Positions 57,495 through 64,000 of a stretch of 64,000 bases of DNA are shown here, piece by piece. The DNA comes from Actinocorallia populi (lineage in GTDB: Bacteria > Actinomycetota > Actinomycetes > Streptosporangiales > Streptosporangiaceae). Each line of letters opens with the position of its first letter. The stretch's first letter is position 1. The stretch is from the NCBI RefSeq assembly GCF_002995495.1, contig NZ_PVZV01000010.1, positions 186,001 through 250,000 of the forward strand, in the 5' to 3' direction. The notes beneath the pieces are model-generated. The model saw only the letters and a list, made by a program, of their open reading frames with translations, searched no databases and was not told where the DNA came from. The translations under genes and the position numbers were made by a program.

Positions 57495-57666
57495 GATCCA
57501 TCCCTACCCGCTCGGGGCGGCTCACAGCTTGAAATCTTGTGAACCGGGCGGTTTCGGCCTGAGCTCCGGGCCGAACCGCGGTCCGGGCCGCGACGCCCGG
57601 AGAACGCCGTGGCGGACGCCGGCGGGAACGTGGAAGCGCGGGGACTCCCGGCGCCGCGAACACGAA

Positions 57667-57696
57667 GACCCGGCGTCCCCGTGAGGGGGCCGGGTC
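57667..57696 (-). terminator. rbpA terminator hairpin
   Basis: GACCCGGC (57667-57674) pairs with GCCGGGTC (57689-57696), and an inner CCCC/GGGG pair (57677-57680 with 57685-57688) extends the stem past a small bulge. It begins 17 bases downstream of the rbpA stop. The rest of the 219-base gap to the oxidoreductase shows nothing else. Confidence 0.6.
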
Positions 57697-57713
57697 CGCG
57701 GTGGGCCGGACGC

Positions 57714-58088
57714 CTAGTTGCGGGCGGCGGAGGCCATGGCGGCCTGGACGAGGCGGCGCTTCTCGCGCAGCTTGCCGAGGGCCTCCTCGAGGATGGCCTG
57801 GCCGTCGGCGTCGGAGCGGCGCTCCTTCACGTAGGCGAGGTGGGTCTTGTAGGGCTCGTTCTTGGGAGCCGCGGGCGGGTTCTGCTCGTCGGTGCCGGCC
57901 GGGAGGCCGCAGCGGGGGCAGTCCCAGGTCTCGGGGACCTGGCAGTCGCTGGCGAAGCTGGGGCGGGTTTCGTGCTTGTTGGCACAGTAGAAGCTGATGA
58001 TGACACGGGGGGCGGCCTCGCCGCGCTCCGCCTCGCCCATCGGGCCGGCGCCGACCCTGCTTCCGCGAATGGCACTGCCACTAGCCAC
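57714..58088 (-). CDS. rbpA: RNA polymerase-binding protein RbpA, 124 aa
   Basis: Actinobacterial RNA polymerase-binding protein that stabilises the sigma-A holoenzyme. ASGSAIRGSRVGAGPMGEAE at the N-terminus, the Cys/His cluster C35, H39, C49, C57 and C60 (zinc ligands FYCANKHE, DCQ, DCPRCG), and the C-terminal sigma-binding helix are all typical; 124 residues matches Streptomyces RbpA. GTG at 58088 has AAGGAG five bases upstream. Confidence 0.96.
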   Translation of the reverse strand: MASGSAIRGSRVGAGPMGEAERGEAAPRVIISFYCANKHETRPSFASDCQVPETWDCPRCGLPAGTDEQNPPAAPKNEPYKTHLAYVKERRSDADGQAILEEALGKLREKRRLVQAAMASAARN

Positions 58089-58106
58089 GGACACTCCTTG
58101 ATTGAT

Positions 58107-58133
58107 AACCGCGCACCGGGAGCTCGCGCTCCC
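58107..58133 (-). promoter_or_regulatory. Possible sigma-R-type promoter of rbpA
   Basis: Minus strand GGGAGC (58128-58133), 18-base spacer, GTT (58107-58109). The sigma-R consensus is GGGAAT-N18-GTT; rbpA of S. coelicolor is a known sigma-R target. Two of six -35 bases differ and the site overlaps the hairpin 58111-58140. Confidence 0.35.
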
Positions 58134-58140
58134 GGTGCGC
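58111..58140 (-). terminator. secG terminator hairpin
   Basis: GCGCACCGGGAGC (58111-58123) and GCTCCCGGTGCGC (58128-58140) pair perfectly over 13 positions around a TCGC loop. It lies between the secG stop and the rbpA start. Confidence 0.7.
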
Positions 58141-58178
58141 CACTGTCGTACGTCTTCGGCTCGGGCGCCGACGGAGGG

Positions 58179-58418
58179 TCAGTTGCCCTGAGCCTTGAAC
58201 AGGAAGCCGAGCACCACGATCGAGGCGAACCAGATGACCCCGGTGGCGACCGTGAGACGGTCCAGGTTGCGCTCGACCACCGACGACCCGCCGAGCGAGG
58301 AGGAGATGCCGCCGCCGAACATGTCGGACAGGCCCCCGCCCTTGCCCTTGTGCATCAGCACGAGCAGGACCATGAGCAGGCTCGTGATGATCAGCACGAT
58401 GGAGGTTGCAAGAATCAC
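58179..58418 (-). CDS. secG: Preprotein translocase subunit SecG, 79 aa
   Basis: Two transmembrane helices (residues about 2-22 and 55-75) separated by the conserved loop LMHKGKGGGLSDMFGGG. SecG is the small accessory subunit of the SecYEG channel. The start is GTG at 58418 with GAAGG about eight bases upstream. Upstream a short hairpin CCCCGCG/CGCGGGG (58441-58459) lies in the leader. It follows tpiA after 152 bases. Confidence 0.93.
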   Translation of the reverse strand: MILATSIVLIITSLLMVLLVLMHKGKGGGLSDMFGGGISSSLGGSSVVERNLDRLTVATGVIWFASIVVLGFLFKAQGN

Positions 58419-58570
58419 AGCGTCAGCGCCTTCTGGCCATCCCCGCGCCGGACGCGGGGCTCGAATAGTAGGACGACGGACAGGCGAATCGGTTTACCTG
58501 TCGTTATGAAGGGTACGACGAACCAGTCTGTGGTTCAGCAGAACCCAGCTGTCACACGGGCAAGTTTGGC

Positions 58571-59356
58571 TCAACCCGCCACCGGGAGCTCCCGGTATCG
58601 GCAGATCTTGACGAACTCCTCGGCGTCGAGCGCGGCTCCGCCGATCAACCCGCCGTCCACGTCGGCCTGCGCCATGAGACCCGTCACATTCGAGGACTTC
58701 ATCGAGCCACCGTAGAGGACGCGGACGGTCTGGGCCACCTCGGCGTCGTAAAGCTTCTCCAGCCGGCCGCGGATCGCGCCGCAGACCTCCTGCGCGTCCT
58801 CGGGGGTGGCGACCTCGCCGGTCCCGATCGCCCAGACCGGCTCGTACGCGATGACGACGCCCTTGGCCTGCTCGGCGGTGAGCCCCTCGAGCGCGCCGTC
58901 GACCTGCGCGAGGGTGTAGGCCACCTGCTCCCCGGCCTTGCGCACGTCCAGGCCCTCGCCGACGCAGACGATCGGGATGAGGCCGTTGGCCAGCGCGGCC
59001 TTGGCCTTGGCGTTCACGATCGCGTCGGTCTCGTGGTGGTACTGGCGGCGCTCGGAGTGGCCGACGGTCGCGTAGGTGCAGCCGAGCTTGGCCAGCATCG
59101 CGCCGGAGACCTCGCCGGTGTAGGCGCCGGAGGCGTGGGCGGAGACGTCCTGCGAGCCGTAGGCGAGCTTCAGCCGGTCGGCGTCGATGAGGGTCTGCAC
59201 CGAGCGGATGTCGGTGAAGGGGGGCAGGACCGCGACGTCCACCGCGTCGTAGTCCTTGTCCTTGAGCGCGAACGCGAGCTTCTGCACCAGCGCGATCGCC
59301 TCGAGGTGGTTGTTGTTCATCTTCCAGTTGCCGGCCATCAGGGGCTTACGGGCCAT
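58571..59356 (-). CDS. tpiA: Triose-phosphate isomerase, 261 aa
   Basis: TIM-barrel isomerase: AGNWKMN near the N-terminus (Lys11 equivalent), [14 protein letters not shown] with the catalytic His, and [19 protein letters not shown] with the catalytic Glu near residue 170, followed by the loop 6 lid. The C-terminal phosphate loop is [11 protein letters not shown]. Stop codon of pgk precedes the ATG by four bases, so it is coupled to pgk. Confidence 0.96.
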   Translation of the reverse strand: MARKPLMAGNWKMNNNHLEAIALVQKLAFALKDKDYDAVDVAVLPPFTDIRSVQTLIDADRLKLAYGSQDVSAHASGAYTGEVSGAMLAKLGCTYATVGHSERRQYHHETDAIVNAKAKAALANGLIPIVCVGEGLDVRKAGEQVAYTLAQVDGALEGLTAEQAKGVVIAYEPVWAIGTGEVATPEDAQEVCGAIRGRLEKLYDAEVAQTVRVLYGGSMKSSNVTGLMAQADVDGGLIGGAALDAEEFVKICRYRELPVAG

Positions 59357-59360
59357 GGTT

Positions 59361-60548
59361 TCAGTCCTCCAGAGCTTCCAGGCCGGGCAGGGTCTTTCCT
59401 TCGAGGTACTCCAGGCTGGCGCCGCCGCCGGTGGAGATGTGCGAGAAGGCGTCCTCGTCGAAGCCGAGGGTGCGGACGGCCGCGGCGGAGTCGCCGCCGC
59501 CGACGACCGTGAAGGCGCCGGAGTCCAGGAGCCCCTGGGCGACCGCGCGGGTGCCGTGGGAGTAGGGCTCCATCTCGAACACGCCCATCGGGCCGTTCCA
59601 GAACACCGTCTTGGCGTCGGCGAGCCGGGACGCGAAGAGCCTGCCGGACTCGGGGCCGATGTCCAGGCCGAGCCGGTCGGCGGGGATGGCGTCGGCGGCG
59701 ACCACGTCGTGCTCGGCGTCCGCGCTGAACGCGGTGGCGGCGACGATGTCGACGGGCAGGACGAACTCCACGCCCTTGGCCTTCGCGCGCTCGAGGTACT
59801 CCAGGACGGTGGGGATCTGGTCCTCTTCGAGCAGGGACTTGCCGACCTCGTGGCCCTGCGCCTTGAGGAACGTGAAGACCATGCCGCCGCCGATGAGGAT
59901 GCGGTCGGCGGTCTCCAGCAGGTTGTCGATGACACCGAGCTTGTCGGAGACCTTGGAACCGCCCAGCACCACCGCGTACGGGCGTGTGACGTCCTGGGTC
60001 AGCTTCCTGAGCACGTCGACCTCGGTGGCGATGAGCCCGCCGGCCGCGTGCGGCAGCCGCTTGGGCACGTCGTAGACGGAGGCGTGCCTGCGGTGCACCG
60101 CACCGAACCCGTCGCCCACGTACACGTCGGCCAGCGCCGCGAGCTCGTCGGCGAACGCGCCGCGCTCGGCGTCGTCCTTGCTGGTCTCGGCGGCGGCGAA
60201 CCGCAGGTTCTCCAGCAGCGCCACGTCGCCGTCCTTCAAGGCGGCGACGGCGGCCTTGGCGGACTCGCCGACCGTGTCGGTGGCGAAGGCGACGTCCTTG
60301 CCCAGCAGCTCGCCGAGCCGCACGGCCACGGGGGCCAGCGAGAACTCCGGCCGGGGCTCGCCCTTCGGCCGCCCCAGGTGCGCCACCACGACGACCCGCG
60401 CGCCCTTGTCGATCAGCTTGCGGATCGTCGGCAGGCTCGCCCGGATCCGCCCGTCATCGGTGATCGCCCCGTCCTTGAGCGGAACGTTCAGGTCCGCCCG
60501 GACCAGGACCTTCCTGCCCCGGACCTCGAGATCGTCAACGGTCTTCAT
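59361..60548 (-). CDS. pgk: Phosphoglycerate kinase, 395 aa
   Basis: Two-domain kinase that transfers phosphate from 1,3-bisphosphoglycerate to [14 protein letters not shown] near residue 20 and [26 protein letters not shown] near 145 in the N-domain; [23 protein letters not shown] and [14 protein letters not shown] in the nucleotide-binding half. ATG at 60548 follows a G-rich ribosome site. A large hairpin (60606-60649) separates it from gap. Confidence 0.96.
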   Translation of the reverse strand: MKTVDDLEVRGRKVLVRADLNVPLKDGAITDDGRIRASLPTIRKLIDKGARVVVVAHLGRPKGEPRPEFSLAPVAVRLGELLGKDVAFATDTVGESAKAAVAALKDGDVALLENLRFAAAETSKDDAERGAFADELAALADVYVGDGFGAVHRRHASVYDVPKRLPHAAGGLIATEVDVLRKLTQDVTRPYAVVLGGSKVSDKLGVIDNLLETADRILIGGGMVFTFLKAQGHEVGKSLLEEDQIPTVLEYLERAKAKGVEFVLPVDIVAATAFSADAEHDVVAADAIPADRLGLDIGPESGRLFASRLADAKTVFWNGPMGVFEMEPYSHGTRAVAQGLLDSGAFTVVGGGDSAAAVRTLGFDEDAFSHISTGGGASLEYLEGKTLPGLEALED

Positions 60549-60605
60549 TACCACCCCACCTGTTCGTCGTGCCGCTCTTCACCGCGGCGGTGCCGGCCCT
60601 CAAAG

Positions 60606-60649
60606 CCGACGTCGTGCCGTGCTCCGGGCGGAGCACGGCACGACGTCGG
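60606..60649 (-). terminator. 20-bp perfect hairpin between gap and pgk
   Basis: The arms 60606-60625 and 60630-60649 are perfect reverse complements over 20 bases with a GGGC loop. It starts eight bases after the gap stop and ends 57 bases before the pgk ATG. No U-tract is visible, so termination, attenuation or mRNA protection are all possible. Confidence 0.65.
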
Positions 60650-60656
60650 TCATCAC

Positions 60657-61682
<1,026 letters not shown>

Positions 61683-61822
61683 CTACTGCCAGGACCCTGA
61701 CGCGCCCTGTTCCAGTCCCGACCCTACCGAACCGGCCGCGTGAACTCCGCCACTGGTACGGGGTGAGAACAGGGGTGAGCGCACCACCCCGGACCAGGGG
61801 AGACGGCCTCCCCGGAAGGGTG

Positions 61823-61828
61823 ATCATA
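61823..61828 (-). promoter_or_regulatory. gap promoter -10 box
   Basis: TATGAT on the minus strand. It abuts the first dre-like site; a -35 box would fall in the second site. The transcript would have a leader of about 150 bases. Confidence 0.4.
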
Positions 61829-61871
61829 AAGGTCTAGACCGTATTGGTATAGAGGATTGGTCTAGACCAAG
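61828..61871. promoter_or_regulatory. Three tandem dre-like (GntR/DasR) operators upstream of gap
   Basis: AAAGGTCTAGACCGTA (61828-61843), a half-degenerate ATTGGTATAGAGGATT (61843-61858), and ATTGGTCTAGACCAAG (61856-61871), which carries the full TGGTCTAGACCA core. Centres are 15 and 13 bases apart. They cover the likely gap -35 region. Confidence 0.65.
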
Positions 61872-61897
61872 CGGGTGAGCAGGAACACTTGACGCGC

Positions 61898-61932
61898 CCG
61901 CCCCGTGCACGGGAGGGAGTGACACGGGGCGG
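61898..61932 (-). terminator. whiA terminator hairpin
   Basis: CCGCCCCGTG (61898-61907) pairs with CACGGGGCGG (61923-61932) over ten bases around a 15-base loop. It begins 12 bases after the whiA stop on the minus strand. Confidence 0.55.
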
Positions 61933-61944
61933 ATGGGGAATTCG

Positions 61945-62925
61945 TCACGGTACGAGCATGTCCGGGGTGAGATTCGCCTCTGTCCCGGGGAGTCCGAGAT
62001 CGGACGCGCGTTTGTCGGCCATCGCCAGCAGCCGCCGGATCCGTCCGGCGATCGCGTCCTTGGTCAGCGGCGGGACGGCCAGCTGGCCCAGCTCCTCCAG
62101 CGAGGCCTGCTTGTGCTCCAGACGCAGCCGTCCCGCGGCGATCAGGTGCTCGGGGGCGTCGTCGCCCAGGATCTCCATCGCGCGGGCCACCCGGGCGCCG
62201 GCCGCGACCGCGGCGCGGGCCGAACGGCGCAGGTTGGCGTCGTCGAAGTTGGCCAGCCGGTTGGCCGTCGCCCGCACCTCGCGGCGCATCCGCCGCTCCT
62301 CCCAGGCCAGCACGCTGTCGTGCGCGCCCAGCCGGGTCAGCAGCGCCGAGATCGCGTCGCCGTCCCTGACCACCACCCGGTCCACCCCGCGCACCTCGCG
62401 CGCCTTGGCGTGGATCTTCAGCCGCCGGGCGGCGCCCACCAGCGCCAGCGCGGCCTCGGGCCCCGGGCAGGTGACCTCCAGGGACATCGAGCGGCCCGGC
62501 TCGGTCAACGAGCCGTGCGCCAGGAAGGCGCCCCGCCAGGCCGACTCGGCGTCGCAGGCCGCGCCCGCCACCACGTGGCGGGGCAGGCCGCGCACCGGGC
62601 GCCCGTGGTTGTCGATCAGTCCGGTCTGGCGGGCCAGGGACTCCCCGTCCCTGATCACCCGCACCACGTACCTGTTGCCCTTGCGCAGCCCGCTGGGCGC
62701 CAGCACGATCACGTCCGAGGTGTGCCCGAACACCTCGACGACGTCCTTGCGCAGCCGCCGCGCGGCCGAGCCGGTGTCGAGCTCGGCCTCGATCACGATC
62801 CGCCCGCTGACCAGGTGCAGGCCGCCGGCGAACCGCAGGATCGTGGAGACCTCGGCCTTGCGGCAGCAGGGTTTCAAGATGGTGAGCCGGCTCAGCTCGT
62901 CCTTCACCACGCCGGTCATCGCCAT
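61945..62925 (-). CDS. whiA: Sporulation regulator WhiA, 326 aa
   Basis: WhiA has an N-terminal LAGLIDADG-like domain (about residues 15-220, with [26 protein letters not shown]) and a C-terminal sigma-region-4-like HTH (about 235-320, [20 protein letters not shown] and [25 protein letters not shown]). In Streptomyces it acts with WhiB to start sporulation septation; in non-sporulating relatives it is kept as a division regulator. Its place after yvcK and rapZ is conserved. Confidence 0.96.
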   Translation of the reverse strand: MAMTGVVKDELSRLTILKPCCRKAEVSTILRFAGGLHLVSGRIVIEAELDTGSAARRLRKDVVEVFGHTSDVIVLAPSGLRKGNRYVVRVIRDGESLARQTGLIDNHGRPVRGLPRHVVAGAACDAESAWRGAFLAHGSLTEPGRSMSLEVTCPGPEAALALVGAARRLKIHAKAREVRGVDRVVVRDGDAISALLTRLGAHDSVLAWEERRMRREVRATANRLANFDDANLRRSARAAVAAGARVARAMEILGDDAPEHLIAAGRLRLEHKQASLEELGQLAVPPLTKDAIAGRIRRLLAMADKRASDLGLPGTEANLTPDMLVP

Positions 62926-62980
62926 GGTCGATCCCTTCCTCCCGCGCCGGCCCGGTCCTGACCGGGCCCGTCAGACAGCT

Positions 62981-63955
62981 TCACCAGTCTCCCGGATCAG
63001 GCGACTCCCCGGTGCCGGTGGCGAAGATCTGTACGAAAGCTTGGGCCAGCAGCGCCGGATCATGACGGGGGGAACCGTCCTGCATGGCGACCTCGGCCAG
63101 CATCAGGGCGCCGCCGAGCTCCTGGACCGCCTTGTCGAGCGCCTCGGGCTCCTCCACGACGCCCGAGTCCGCCAGCACCACGTCGATCCTCAGGTCCGGC
63201 GCGTGCCGGGCCAGCACCTCCAGGTGGGCCTGCTGGGAGAAGTCGTCGGTCTCGCCGGGCTGCGGCGCCAGGTTCAGCGCCACCGCCCGGCGGGCGGGGG
63301 TCTCCACCAGGGCCCGCTGCAGCTCGGGCACCTTCAGGTGCGGCAGCACGCTGGTGAACCAGGAGCCCGGCCCGAACACCACCCAGTCGGCCTCCCGGAT
63401 GGCCTGCAGCGCCTCCGGGCTGGCCGGCGGGTCCGGCGGGATCAGCGAGACGCCCAGCACCTTGCCGGGGGTGCTGGCGCAGGCGACCTGCCCGCGCACC
63501 TGGGCGATCGCGTCGGGCTGCCGCGGGTCGGCGCCCAGCACGTCGGCGACGATGTCCAGCGGCACCGTCGCCATCGGCAGCACCCTGCCCTGCGCGCCCA
63601 GCAGCCTGCCCACCCAGCCGAGCCCCGCCACGGTGTCGCCCAGCAGCTCCCACAGGGCGACGATGAGGAGGTTGCCGACGGCGTGCTCGTGCAGGTCGCC
63701 CTCGCTGCGGAAGCGGTGTTGGACGACCTCGCTCCAGGTCCGCCCCCACTCGTCGTCGCCGCACAGCGCGGCCAGCGCCATCCGCAGGTCGCCGGGCGGG
63801 ATGACGCCCAGCTCGCGGCGCAGCCGCCCGCTGGACCCCCCGTCGTCGGCGACCGTCACCACGGCCGTGAGGCGGTCGGTCACCGTGCGCAGCGCCGAGA
63901 GGGAGGCGTACAGGCCGTGGCCCCCGCCCAGCGCGACCACCTTGGGGTTCTTCAC
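62981..63955 (-). CDS. yvcK: YvcK/GlmR-type UDP-sugar-binding regulator, 324 aa
   Basis: Gluconeogenesis factor family protein, with N-terminal KVVALGGGHGLYASLSALR, VTVADDGGSSGRLRREL and GNLLIVALWELLGD, forming a Rossmann-like site that binds UDP-GlcNAc in Gram-positives. It controls peptidoglycan precursor supply. It starts at GTG 63955, whose last base touches the rapZ stop (63956-63958). Confidence 0.93.
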   Translation of the reverse strand: MKNPKVVALGGGHGLYASLSALRTVTDRLTAVVTVADDGGSSGRLRRELGVIPPGDLRMALAALCGDDEWGRTWSEVVQHRFRSEGDLHEHAVGNLLIVALWELLGDTVAGLGWVGRLLGAQGRVLPMATVPLDIVADVLGADPRQPDAIAQVRGQVACASTPGKVLGVSLIPPDPPASPEALQAIREADWVVFGPGSWFTSVLPHLKVPELQRALVETPARRAVALNLAPQPGETDDFSQQAHLEVLARHAPDLRIDVVLADSGVVEEPEALDKAVQELGGALMLAEVAMQDGSPRHDPALLAQAFVQIFATGTGESPDPGDW

Positions 63956-64000
63956 TTATTCCCTGCCGAGGTCTCGATGGGCCACCTGGACGTCGATGCC
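63956..64000 (-). CDS. rapZ: RapZ/YvcJ family protein, C-terminal 14 residues
   Basis: Only the last codons are inside the window; they read GIDVQVAHRDLGRE and stop with TAA at 63956-63958. The conserved V-x-V-x-HRD end and the position directly upstream of yvcK, as in other actinobacteria, make RapZ (P-loop nucleotide-binding protein) the likely identity. The main body lies outside. Confidence 0.7.
   Translation of the reverse strand, partial: GIDVQVAHRDLGRE

Overview
This window is a piece of high-GC actinobacterial chromosome (about 70% G+C or more, many GTG starts, ATGA/GTGA overlaps within operons, several leaderless promoters). The gene order suf operon – ctaA/ctaB – tkt-tal-pgi-zwf-opcA-pgl – rbpA/secG/tpiA/pgk/gap – whiA – yvcK/rapZ is the conserved order known from Streptomyces. 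whiA and rbpA confirm Actinobacteria. The non-Streptomyces inserts (orphan atpG, double ABC/two-component block, AIM24 trio) make a filamentous relative such as Streptosporangineae/Actinomadura plausible, but the genus is inferred, not shown.

Layout. 1-15,700 is mixed: the 3' end of a sulfotransferase, a lipoprotein, an ABC exporter, an enoyl-CoA hydratase, a small HTH protein with an ABC-F ATPase, a degenerate EAL-CBS protein, three tandem AIM24 proteins, a DoxX protein, a beta-hydroxyacid dehydrogenase, NhaA, and the TrkH/TrkA potassium system. 15,810-22,423 is a complete Fe-S assembly operon on the minus strand: sufR-sufB-sufD-Rieske-sufC-sufS-sufU-sufT. It is preceded by a SufR-type operator and an iron (IdeR/DmdR) box and ends at a strong hairpin. 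22,416-27,007 holds a stress protein, an amino-acid permease, arginine deiminase and a stand-alone ATP synthase gamma gene. 27,163-33,002 holds an ABC-2 exporter, an EamA transporter, and heme A synthesis genes ctaA and ctaB flanking a PrsW protease.

33,202-41,691 is the pentose-phosphate block tkt-tal-pgi | zwf-opcA-pgl; gnd is absent. 41,700-47,000 is accessory: a 23-bp GC palindromic repeat array, a methyltransferase, an acetyltransferase, glyA, a histidine phosphatase, and a TetR regulator divergent from a carotenoid oxygenase. 48,195-56,096 is the most unusual part: two divergent ABC-transporter/two-component modules in which three promoters carry copies of the same 16-bp inverted repeat, TCYGTC-TTTC-GACRGA. 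56,148-64,000 returns to core genes: a flavin disulfide reductase, rbpA, secG, tpiA, pgk, gap, whiA, yvcK and the last codons of rapZ.

How it works together. The central theme is carbon and redox metabolism: glycolysis (gap, pgk, tpiA, pgi), the pentose-phosphate pathway, Fe-S assembly and heme A. Palindromes matching the GntR/DasR dre consensus sit over the tkt promoter and, in three tandem copies, over the gap promoter, suggesting that one sugar-responsive regulator ties the two blocks together. The best candidate for something undescribed is the shared operator linking the two ABC/two-component modules.
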